Origin: an uncultured Clostridium sp.
GTDB lineage: Bacteria; Bacillota; Clostridia; Clostridiales; Clostridiaceae
Assembly (NCBI GenBank): GCA_934746785.1
Contig: CAKVFO010000181.1
Coordinates: 1-5,892 of the forward strand
DNA length: 5,892 nt
Reading direction: 5' to 3'
Under the pieces are notes generated by a model. That model searched no databases and was not told where the DNA came from. It worked only from the letters and a program-made list of their open reading frames with translations. The position numbers and the translations under genes were made by a program. Below, piece by piece: positions 1 to 5,817 of this stretch. Positions within the stretch are counted from its first letter, which is position 1. Each line of letters begins with the position of its first letter.

Positions 1-318
1 ATACAAGACTATAAAAGAGCTATTGACTATTATAAAAAAGCAATAGAAACTAAAGATAATGAAGCTTGTTCCTATTACAATTCCGGTGTATGCTTCATTA
101 AGTTAAAGGAATATGATAACGCTATAGCTATGATAAAAAAAGCTTTACTACTACATAGAGAAAGTAAATACTATTTTAATCTTGGCTACTGTTATGCTAT
201 GAAAGAAAATACAAATAAAGCCCTTATTAATTTTAATCTTGCATGGGCACTCAATAATGAAGATACAGATTGCGAAAAGGCCATAAAGCTGATAACTTCT
301 CGATTAAATAAAAAATAA
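1..318 (+). CDS. TPR-repeat protein, C-terminal part (5' end outside window)
   Basis: The reading frame is open from the first base to the TAA at 316-318 and gives 105 visible residues, so this is the end of a longer gene. The first in-frame ATG is at 130, but the TPR pattern continues upstream of it without a break, so that ATG is not the start. Three tetratricopeptide units are visible: the second half of one at residues 1-18 (YKRAIDYYKKAIE), a full one at about 20-53 (YYNSGVCFIKLKEYDNAI, then KKAL) and a full one at about 54-88 (YYFNLGYCYAMKENTNKAL). Each has the G-x-C-[FY] helix A and A-x-x-x-[FY/I] helix B pattern. TPR arrays are protein-binding scaffolds; the partner and role cannot be told from this fragment. 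The protein ends in a lysine-rich tail (RLNKK) whose A-rich codons also form the T-tract of a possible opposite-strand terminator. Repeat copy 1 begins four bases after the stop. Confidence 0.85.
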   Translation: MQDYKRAIDYYKKAIETKDNEACSYYNSGVCFIKLKEYDNAIAMIKKALLLHRESKYYFNLGYCYAMKENTNKALINFNLAWALNNEDTDCEKAIKLITSRLNKK

Positions 319-368
319 AAAAACAAAGTGGCTGACGCCACGCTTTTCAGCGCAGGAAGCCACTTTGT
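310..368 (-). terminator. Possible second, leftward terminator built from repeat copy 1
   Basis: On the minus strand the 11-bp stem of repeat copy 1 (368-358 with 333-323) is followed at once by T6-A-T6 (322-310), which is the shape of an intrinsic terminator. The T-tract is the complement of the A-rich end of the TPR gene and includes its stop codon. It would catch leftward transcripts that read past the hairpin at 418-462. Repeat copy 2 has no comparable T-tract, so termination may be a local side effect rather than the purpose of the repeat. Confidence 0.45.
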
Positions 369-398
369 CACAGCCTGTCAAAAGGTTCTAAAAGCAAA
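322..398 (-). repeat. Structured GC-rich repeat, copy 1 (hairpin plus conserved tail box)
   Basis: Positions 322-368 (47 bases) are identical to 5818-5864, and 379-398 are identical to 5873-5892. The linker between them (369-378) differs in sequence and length but keeps AGCC (372-375). The block is 25 of 47 G/C in very A/T-rich surroundings. An outer 11-bp perfect stem pairs 323-333 with 358-368. An apical stem pairs 338-344 with 349-355 around a four-base loop (345-348). Read on the minus strand, the apical stem is 7 continuous pairs including two G.U pairs, and the loop is GAAA. On the plus strand the same two pairs are A.C mismatches. I therefore assign the element to the minus strand, as inference. 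No ORF covers it and the family is not recognised. It could be a REP/MITE-type element, a mobile structured RNA or a dispersed terminator. Confidence 0.85.
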
Positions 399-417
399 AT
401 AATTTCCTATACGTTAA

Positions 418-462
418 TAAAAAGATATCTGTTACATCTTTTATGTAACAGATACCTTTTTA
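418..462 (-). terminator. Intrinsic terminator of the leftward peptidase-recX-transglutaminase operon
   Basis: Positions 418-436 pair with 444-462 in a 19-bp stem around a 7-base loop. The only irregular pair is 425/455: A.C on the plus strand but G.U on the minus strand, so the fold is best as a leftward transcript. There the stem ends in CTTTTTATTA, a short T-tract. It lies about 30 bases beyond the stop of the transglutaminase-like gene. The plus strand also has a T-run (456-461), so weak bidirectional action for the TPR gene is possible. Confidence 0.75.
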
Positions 463-492
463 ATATCATTTAAAATTTACAAATGTAAAACT

Positions 493-1554
493 TTAAAATT
501 CACCTGCTATACTTTCTGTTTTATATTGAACTTCAAATTTATTACTATCAAAATAGTCTCCTGCCACATAAAAAGTTGTATCTAAATTTACCCATCTATT
601 TTCTTTACTTAAATACACTTGATTCCATGAATGGCTCACATATTCTTGTCCATTATATGCTTTTCCAACTATAATTCTTGTTTTTAACCCAACAGACTTA
701 GCCATAGCTGTATAAAGACATGCATAATCTAAGCAGATACCTTTCCTAGTTCTAAATGCAACTATAGCCCCACTTTCAAGATCTTTACCTTCATTTAATA
801 TAAGTTCTGCTTTTTTATCATCATAGGATATATTACTTCCTATCCAGGTATATATTGTTTTAGCCTTAGCTTTTTCAGACTTTTCTCCCTTTACTAATTC
901 CTTAGCTTTTAAATCAATTTCATCATTTGATTTTATTCCATCTTCTATAGTTATTCCATTGTAATAAATTACTTTATTTGCAGCAACCTTTTCATGTATT
1001 CCATTTGATATAGTTACTACCTGACTTTTATCAACTATATCTACCACTTTCATATATACACTATTATTATTAAATAATCCAATACTCTTATCAGATGAAA
1101 CCAGCATATTATATATAGATATAGACATAAATGCTAATATTATAAATATGAATCCTCTAATAACTCCAAATATAATTGAAAATATACATAAAATAAATCT
1201 ATTTTTTTTACTTTCTAATAAATTGCTAAAAAAAATTTTATTTAATAAGCTTAACGTGCCTTGAATTAAAAGCTTTATTACAATAAAAATAACACCTAAT
1301 ACAAGAATATTTATTATTCCACTATTACTTACCTTTGGTGAAAAAAACCTTTTTAATAATAGAGTTATTTTAGGATCTATACTTTCATATGTTAACACAA
1401 CTATAAAAAAAGTAATTATCGTTGAAATTCTTGAAAATATAGGATCTACGGCTTCATTTAAGTCTCTATTTTTAAGTACACTTCTCATTGTGGAAATTAT
1501 ACTTACTAAAATTATGCTTAAAATCAATAAAGATTGAACATCCACTTTATACAC
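493..1554 (-). CDS. Membrane protein with extracytoplasmic transglutaminase-like domain
   Basis: 353 residues. The N-terminal half has four hydrophobic segments at about residues 6-22, 43-57, 79-98 and 119-147, an arrangement reminiscent of CvpA-type four-helix membrane proteins (weak resemblance, by eye). Loops 1 and 3 are rich in K and R (SVLKNR, ESKKNR), so by the positive-inside rule both termini face outside. The C-terminal domain (about 205-345) is a transglutaminase-like/cysteine-protease fold with the Cys-His-Asp triad visible: Cys274 in RKGICLDYA, His308 in SHSWN and Asp325 in WVNLDTTF. Such bacterial domains cleave or crosslink peptide substrates; the substrate is unknown, perhaps in the envelope. 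It is the last gene of the leftward operon, 2 bases after recX. The start is uncertain. GTG at 1554 has GGAGG 13 bases upstream inside recX. GTG at 1545 (codon 4) has AGAGGTG at a better distance and may be the true start. A terminator follows at 418-462. Confidence 0.88.
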   Translation of the reverse strand: MYKVDVQSLLILSIILVSIISTMRSVLKNRDLNEAVDPIFSRISTIITFFIVVLTYESIDPKITLLLKRFFSPKVSNSGIINILVLGVIFIVIKLLIQGTLSLLNKIFFSNLLESKKNRFILCIFSIIFGVIRGFIFIILAFMSISIYNMLVSSDKSIGLFNNNSVYMKVVDIVDKSQVVTISNGIHEKVAANKVIYYNGITIEDGIKSNDEIDLKAKELVKGEKSEKAKAKTIYTWIGSNISYDDKKAELILNEGKDLESGAIVAFRTRKGICLDYACLYTAMAKSVGLKTRIIVGKAYNGQEYVSHSWNQVYLSKENRWVNLDTTFYVAGDYFDSNKFEVQYKTESIAGEF

Positions 1555-1558
1555 CTCT
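1552..1558 (-). promoter_or_regulatory. Shine-Dalgarno site that argues for a GTG start at 1545
   Basis: AGAGGTG on the minus strand (1558-1552) matches the anti-SD complement and lies 6 bases before the GTG at 1545-1543. It overlaps both the recX stop codon and the GTG at 1554, which would then be part of the ribosome binding site rather than the start. The effect on the product is three residues only. Confidence 0.45.
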
Positions 1559-2195
1559 AATCTATTTCCTCCATATCTAATACTTCATTAACTACTTCCT
1601 TAGATATAGAGTAATTATACCCCCTGCCTACAAGATATCTGCATAACTTATTCCATAACTTAAATTTATCTTTTTCAGTCTTTGAAATTAATTTATACTT
1701 TTTCTTAGCCATTTCAATAGCTACAGCTTTTTCATTATCAAACTCAATATCATTTATAAATTCATCAATTATCTCAGCAGATATCCCTTTTCTAATTAAA
1801 GAATACTTTATTTTTTGTTTTCCCTGATTGGAGATTCTGTCTTTTATATACATTTTAGTATAACTTTTGTCATTAATAAAATTATATTCCTTAAGAAAAC
1901 TAATTACAATCTCTATACTTTTAGAATCATATCCTTTTTCCGCTAACTTATTTATCATTTCACTTTCAGTTTTATAACTTCTTTCAATAATCCTAAGAGC
2001 AGTTTCTTTACATTTTGAAAGATTTTCTTTTTCAGCTATTCTTAAAAGTTTATCTTCATTAACTTCTGAATTAACCCTTAAGTTTTCTTTATATACAAGC
2101 TCACTATATGCTGAGAAAGCATAATCATTGTCAATATAAACATTAACTCTATCTTTATTTCTCTTTTGAACCTCTATTTTAGTTATCTTTCCCAA
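1557..2195 (-). CDS. recX: RecX, regulatory protein of RecA
   Basis: 212 residues, in the usual range for Firmicute RecX. RecX binds RecA filaments in the cytoplasm and modulates (usually inhibits) strand exchange and ATPase activity. Family features visible: an N-terminal beta-rich part with KITKIEVQKRNKDRVNVYID (residues 3-22), then three-helix repeats. The first repeat has ALRIIERSYKTESEMINKL followed by AEKGYD (about 66-90), then VISFLKEYNFINDKSYTKMY (about 97-116) and KIKYSLIRKGIS (about 128-139), with a final repeat ending in LCRYLVGRGYNY. The start is TTG at 2195: no in-frame ATG occurs before residue 80, the N-terminal motif begins right there, and GGAG (2209-2206) lies 10 bases upstream, overlapping the end of the peptidase gene. 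The gap to that gene is 7 bases and to the next gene 2 bases, so the three are almost surely co-transcribed. Neither recA nor a LexA-like box is seen here. Confidence 0.95.
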   Translation of the reverse strand: MGKITKIEVQKRNKDRVNVYIDNDYAFSAYSELVYKENLRVNSEVNEDKLLRIAEKENLSKCKETALRIIERSYKTESEMINKLAEKGYDSKSIEIVISFLKEYNFINDKSYTKMYIKDRISNQGKQKIKYSLIRKGISAEIIDEFINDIEFDNEKAVAIEMAKKKYKLISKTEKDKFKLWNKLCRYLVGRGYNYSISKEVVNEVLDMEEID

Positions 2196-2202
2196 TCTGC
2201 TA

Positions 2203-3450
2203 TTACTCCTTTAATCTCTTTAATATATGAATTGTAGGCTTATTTAAAACTTCTTTAGCTACTTCATATATTCTATCCTTATCTATATTATTTAAACTTT
2301 CCATATCTGTTACAAATTCAAAAATATCCTCCCCTTCAAGTTCTTGATGAAGAATATAATTACATAACTCTGCTGAATCTTCTAATGTAGATATAACTGC
2401 TGTTTTATAAACTTTCTTCATTATATTAAGATCCTTTTCACCTATAACTATACTTTTATTTATAACTTTTTCTAAAGTTTCATCAATAGCTTCTATTGTT
2501 TTTTGAACATCTTCTTCTGCAACAGCAGTATAAATATATAAAGTTTTTATATTTTTTGTCATATCTAACTGAGTATATATATCATAAGCTAACCCTCTAT
2601 TTTCTCTTACTTCTCTAAATAATAAAGAATTGGCGCTTTCCCCTAATCTATGAGTAAGTATTCTCAAAGGAAGTTCATCTTCTTTTGCAATATCATGAAA
2701 TGTATATAAATATACGATTGTACTTTGTTCCATATCCTTCTTATAACTTGTTTTAGTAACAAAAGCATTTTTTTCTTTAATAACTTCTTGCCCTAATATC
2801 TTTTCACCAGACCAATCACAGAAATGTTTCTCTACTAAAGCTCTAGCATCTTCATGTTCTAAAGAAGATACCATCGTAATCAATGAATTTTTAGGTGTAT
2901 AAAATTTGTTATAATATTTAATAATATCATCTCTTGTAAATCTTTTCACCTCTTCTTCAATACCTGTAACATCAATTCTCAAAGGACTATTTTCAAAGGC
3001 AAGTTCATTAACTTTTCTAAAACTTAAATCTTCAATATCATCTTTGCTTGTCCTTATTTCAGCTAAAATTACTCCTCTTTCCTTTTCTATCTCTTCTTCT
3101 GGAAAATTTGATGATGTAATCATATCACCTAAAAGCTCTACAGCATTCTCAAATTCTTCACTTAAACAGCTTATTGTATAAACCGTATCATTATATTCTG
3201 TATATGCATTATATTCTCCACCTAAAGCTTCAAGTTCATAATTTAATTCTTCATTTCCTCTTTTATCTGTTCCTTTAAAAAGCATATGTTCAATAAAATG
3301 ACTTAAACCTTTTTCCTTTAAACTTTCATTTATCGCTCCTACTTTAAGTCCTATATTTATAGATGATATTAATGTTTCCTTTTTTATAGTTAATATTTCT
3401 AAACCGTTATTTAGTATATGTTTCTTTACATCAAAATTAAACTTTATCAT
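2203..3450 (-). CDS. M16 family zinc metallopeptidase (processing peptidase-like)
   Basis: 415 residues, the normal length for a two-domain bacterial M16B peptidase. The inverted zinc motif HxxEH is complete: His51, Glu54 and His55 in LSHFIEHMLFKGT. The third zinc ligand is Glu131 in GVILAEI, 75 residues after the motif, as the family requires. The second domain carries the Arg-Tyr pair that holds the substrate, Arg282 and Tyr289 in FREVRENRGLAYD, and the LTHRLG segment corresponds to the usual LGGG-type stretch. The active half and the R/Y half are thus on one chain, which could work as a homodimer clam-shell protease on peptides or unfolded segments. There is no signal peptide, so it should be cytoplasmic. 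ATG at 3450 has AAGGAGAG just upstream (GGAG 7 bases away). First gene of the leftward operon, with a promoter candidate at 3483-3511. The natural substrate is unknown. Confidence 0.95.
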   Translation of the reverse strand: MIKFNFDVKKHILNNGLEILTIKKETLISSINIGLKVGAINESLKEKGLSHFIEHMLFKGTDKRGNEELNYELEALGGEYNAYTEYNDTVYTISCLSEEFENAVELLGDMITSSNFPEEEIEKERGVILAEIRTSKDDIEDLSFRKVNELAFENSPLRIDVTGIEEEVKRFTRDDIIKYYNKFYTPKNSLITMVSSLEHEDARALVEKHFCDWSGEKILGQEVIKEKNAFVTKTSYKKDMEQSTIVYLYTFHDIAKEDELPLRILTHRLGESANSLLFREVRENRGLAYDIYTQLDMTKNIKTLYIYTAVAEEDVQKTIEAIDETLEKVINKSIVIGEKDLNIMKKVYKTAVISTLEDSAELCNYILHQELEGEDIFEFVTDMESLNNIDKDRIYEVAKEVLNKPTIHILKRLKE

Positions 3451-3482
3451 TAAAACTCTCCTTTTTTCTTATAGCAACTTTT

Positions 3483-3511
3483 AATATAATCTTTTTTAAT
3501 GAATATTACAA
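3483..3511 (-). promoter_or_regulatory. Probable sigma-A-type promoter of the peptidase-recX operon
   Basis: On the minus strand, TTGTAA (3511-3506, 4 of 6 to the -35 consensus) and TATATT (3488-3483, 5 of 6 to the -10 consensus) are separated by exactly 17 bases. Transcription would begin near 3476, leaving a leader of about 25 bases before the ATG at 3450. The region is so A/T-rich that chance matches are common. Confidence 0.5.
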
Positions 3512-3522
3512 TAATAATATTC
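3501..3522. promoter_or_regulatory. Candidate operator: perfect 7-bp inverted repeat
   Basis: GAATATT (3501-3507) and AATATTC (3516-3522) are perfect inverted arms around an 8-base spacer. The repeat covers the -35 box of the leftward promoter and lies about 13 bases before the -35 candidate of the rightward one, so a bound dimer could influence either direction. The regulator is unknown. OmpR-type regulators usually prefer direct repeats, so the neighbouring response regulator is only one candidate. Chance occurrence in A/T-rich DNA is a serious alternative. Confidence 0.25.
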
Positions 3523-3534
3523 TATATATTATGT

Positions 3535-3563
3535 TTTATATCCTCTTAACTTTATAATATAAT
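3535..3563 (+). promoter_or_regulatory. Candidate promoter of the two-component operon
   Basis: TATAAT (3558-3563) is a perfect -10 match with a weak -35 (TTTATA, 3535-3540, 4 of 6) 17 bases upstream. Another overlapping TATAAT lies at 3553-3558 without a good -35. Transcription would start near 3570, about 36 bases before the ATG at 3606. Confidence 0.45.
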
Positions 3564-3592
3564 GTAGCTATAGTATATAAATTTTATTTTGT

Positions 3593-3599
3593 GGAGTGA
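3593..3599 (+). promoter_or_regulatory. Ribosome binding site deciding the response regulator start
   Basis: GGAGTGA is the only good Shine-Dalgarno match before the gene. GGAG ends 9 bases before the ATG at 3606, a workable spacing, but only 3 bases before the in-frame TTG at 3600, which is too close. This supports ATG at 3606, whose product begins MKKNILIVEDE, a normal receiver-domain start. Confidence 0.7.
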
Positions 3600-3605
3600 T
3601 TGGCT

Positions 3606-4280
3606 ATGAAAAAAAATATTTTAATTGTTGAAGATGAATTTAGAATACGATTTTTACTAAGAGATTATTTTAACACCGAAGAATTTAATGTATTTGAAGC
3701 TGAAAATGGTGCTGAAGCTTTAGATATGTTTAAAGATAATAAAATTGATTTAATTATTCTTGATATTATGATGCCTGTTATGGATGGCTTAACTACCTTA
3801 GAAAAAATACGTGAAGTATCTACTTTACCTGTAATTTTACTTACAGCTAAGGGACAAGAAGAAGATAAGCTACAAGGATATGACTTTGGTGCTGATGATT
3901 ATGTAACTAAACCTTTTAGTCCTAAAGTATTAGTTGCAAAAGTAAAGGCATTATTAAAACGTACTAGAAATGATGTAGATTCAAGCACTCAAGATCATGG
4001 AGGAATTTCAATTAATAAGTTATCCCGTGAAGTTAAAGTAAATGAAACTATTCTTTCTTTATCTCCTAAAGAATATGAACTTCTTATCTATCTTATAGAT
4101 AATGAATCTATAGCTCTATCAAGAGATAATATATTAGATAATGTATGGGGGCTTGATTATTATGGAGATATAAGAACTGTAGACACTAATATAAAAAGAT
4201 TACGTGAAAAACTAGGCGATAAGTCTAATTATATCGTTACTGTAAGAGGAAGTGGTTATAAATTTGAGGTGACAAAATAA
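3606..4280 (+). CDS. OmpR/PhoB-family response regulator
   Basis: 224 residues from ATG 3606 (an in-frame TTG at 3600 would add two). Cytoplasmic DNA-binding partner of the kinase that follows. The receiver domain (about 3-118) has every key residue: the acidic pocket Glu9-Asp10, the phosphoacceptor Asp53 in LIILDIMMPVMDG, the switch Thr80 in ILLTAK and Lys102 in VTKPF. A linker (about 119-132) leads to a winged-helix DNA-binding domain (about 133-222) with the OmpR-type signatures LSPKEYELL, the recognition-helix region VDTNIKRLREKLG and the wing RGSGYKF. All conserved residues are present, so it should be phosphorylated and bind DNA as a dimer. Its stop is one base before the kinase ATG, which implies co-transcription, and the kinase's Shine-Dalgarno (GAGGTG, 4266-4271) is inside this gene. 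The regulon is unknown; the upstream divergent region is a likely target. No specific subfamily name is supported. Confidence 0.95.
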   Translation: MKKNILIVEDEFRIRFLLRDYFNTEEFNVFEAENGAEALDMFKDNKIDLIILDIMMPVMDGLTTLEKIREVSTLPVILLTAKGQEEDKLQGYDFGADDYVTKPFSPKVLVAKVKALLKRTRNDVDSSTQDHGGISINKLSREVKVNETILSLSPKEYELLIYLIDNESIALSRDNILDNVWGLDYYGDIRTVDTNIKRLREKLGDKSNYIVTVRGSGYKFEVTK

Positions 4281-4281
4281 T

Positions 4282-5817
4282 ATGAACAATAAGTTTTTTA
4301 AAAAGATATCTAATAAGATATCAAGTAAGCTTTCAACAAAATTATTCCTAATTACTTTTGGTTTATTAGTAGGATTAATGGCTACTATAATTATATTTCA
4401 GCTTTTCTTCTTTGAAGGATTTTATGAAAAACAAAAAACAAAATCTCTCGTTAAACAGATTAATAGCTTTAAAAATTTATACTCTTATGAAAATGTAAAC
4501 ACAATATATGGAGCAATGTTTTCTTTTGAAGAATCAACAAATTCAAAAGTCGGCTTATATTCACTAAGTACAAACTCTCTTTATTTAAAAGATAGTAAAG
4601 ATACAACATCCTATGATTATAAAGTATTACATGTTTTTGCTGATAAAATGGCTAACGATAACAATGTACTTTCTTCTGTACTTAATAATAATAAAACTAT
4701 GACTTTAACATTTTCTGATTCATTATCAGGAACTATTAAAATTGGTGCTGTAACCTCTATGTCTTTAAATAGTAAAAATGACATACTATTAGTATGTATT
4801 GCTTCTGTCCAACCCATCCAAGAAGCTACAACAGCTATTAACCGTTTTTATTTATACATATTTATAGGATTTATATTTTTAGCCATATTTATTTCATCTT
4901 TGTATTCAAAATTAATATCAAATCCTCTTTCAAAGATGAACAATGTTGCTAAGAAAATGAGTACTATGGATTTTTCTGAGCGATGTATTGTTTCAACAAA
5001 AGATGAAATTGGTAACTTAGCAAACACCTTAAATTTTCTTTCCTTAAACTTAGAAAGTGCTTTAAGTGATCTACAACAAAAGAATGCAAAGTTACAAAAA
5101 GATATTGATAAAGAAAGAGAACTTGAAGTTATGAGAAAGGATTTTGTTACTTCTGTAAGCCATGAACTAAAAACTCCTATTGGAATAATCGAAGGTTATG
5201 CAGAGGGAATTAAAGATGGAATTGTCAGTGGTGAAAAAAGTGATTTATATTTAGAAACAATTATTGATGAATCAAAAAAAATGAGCAGACTTGTCTCTAA
5301 TATGCTTGAACTTTCAAAACTAGAATCTGGAGTAATAAAACCTTCTTTTGAAGTTTTTAATATAAATCGTCTTATTAATAAGGTAGTTCAAAAACATATT
5401 AAAAGTGCCTCGGATAATAATCTAAATTTATACTTTGAACCCCAAAATGAATATTCCTATGTATCAGCTGATATCTTTCAAATGGAACAGGTTCTCACTA
5501 ACTTAATTACAAATGCTATAAAATATACTCCTGAAAATAATGATATTATAGTAAGCATATCTGAAGAAGATGACTTTTTTAAAATTTCAGTTATTAATAA
5601 GGGAAGCCATATTAATCCTAATGAAATAGATTATCTATTTGATAAATTCTATAGAGTTGATAAATCACGACAACGAGAAAACAATAGTACCGGTCTAGGC
5701 CTTCCTATTGTAAAGAACATACTTGAAATTCATAAATTCAAATATTTATTAAGAAATATAGATGATGGAGTTGAATTTTATTATTGTCTTCCAAAGGCAG
5801 AATACGAAGAAAAGTAG
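4282..5817 (+). CDS. Membrane sensor histidine kinase (HAMP, HisKA, HATPase)
   Basis: 511 residues. A lysine-rich N-terminus (1-20) precedes membrane segment 1 (about 21-44). An extracytoplasmic sensor region of about 140 residues (45-187) follows, then membrane segment 2 (about 188-207), HAMP (about 208-262, with NPLSKMNNVAKKM and DEIGNLANTLN), a coiled coil (about 255-288) and HisKA with the phospho-accepting His294 in SVSHELKTPIG. The ATPase domain (about 395-505) has the N box NLITNAIKYTP (Asn407, Asn411), the F-box region LFDKFYRVDKSR and the G2 box STGLGLPIVKN. The G1 box reads NKGSHI (438-443) instead of DxGxG. An N-x-G form is known to me from active Firmicute and heavy-metal-sensor kinases, so I read it as a subclass trait, not damage. 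It should autophosphorylate and pass phosphate to Asp53 of the upstream regulator. The sensor region has no cysteine pair or recognisable ligand motif; the signal is unknown. The ATG is one base after the regulator stop, with GAGGTG 10 bases upstream. Repeat copy 2 begins on the next base after the TAG. Confidence 0.95.
   Translation: MNNKFFKKISNKISSKLSTKLFLITFGLLVGLMATIIIFQLFFFEGFYEKQKTKSLVKQINSFKNLYSYENVNTIYGAMFSFEESTNSKVGLYSLSTNSLYLKDSKDTTSYDYKVLHVFADKMANDNNVLSSVLNNNKTMTLTFSDSLSGTIKIGAVTSMSLNSKNDILLVCIASVQPIQEATTAINRFYLYIFIGFIFLAIFISSLYSKLISNPLSKMNNVAKKMSTMDFSERCIVSTKDEIGNLANTLNFLSLNLESALSDLQQKNAKLQKDIDKERELEVMRKDFVTSVSHELKTPIGIIEGYAEGIKDGIVSGEKSDLYLETIIDESKKMSRLVSNMLELSKLESGVIKPSFEVFNINRLINKVVQKHIKSASDNNLNLYFEPQNEYSYVSADIFQMEQVLTNLITNAIKYTPENNDIIVSISEEDDFFKISVINKGSHINPNEIDYLFDKFYRVDKSRQRENNSTGLGLPIVKNILEIHKFKYLLRNIDDGVEFYYCLPKAEYEEK

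Noticed and set aside
130..318. Short stand-alone 62-residue protein starting at the ATG at 130
   Set aside because: The same frame is open to position 1 and the TPR pattern continues upstream, so this is an internal methionine of a truncated gene.
322..398. Integron attC site or CRISPR repeat
   Set aside because: There is no GTTRRRY/RYYYAAC core pair, no integrase gene and no cassette pattern. The two copies are 5.4 kb apart with genes between, not regularly spaced short spacers.
3476..3502. Direct TTTTAAT repeats as OmpR-type binding boxes
   Set aside because: The short A/T words recur by chance throughout this region; the spacing of about 15 bases is not the usual 10-11.
3600..3605. TTG start for the response regulator two codons before the ATG
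   Set aside because: GGAG would be only 3 bases away; ATG at 3606 has a workable spacing and gives the usual receiver-domain N-terminus.
4303..4325. GATATC-containing inverted repeat near the kinase start
   Set aside because: It falls in lysine/isoleucine/serine-rich coding sequence (KKISNKISSK) with low complexity; the repeat follows from the codons.
4617..4817. Minus-strand ORF of 66 codons inside the histidine kinase gene
   Set aside because: It lies fully within the well-supported kinase sensor region, has no family resemblance and no convincing ribosome site; it is a shadow of the coding strand.
5590..5613. Kinase inactivated by a broken G1 box
   Set aside because: N-x-G replacement of D-x-G is familiar from active kinases of related subclasses, and all other catalytic motifs are intact.
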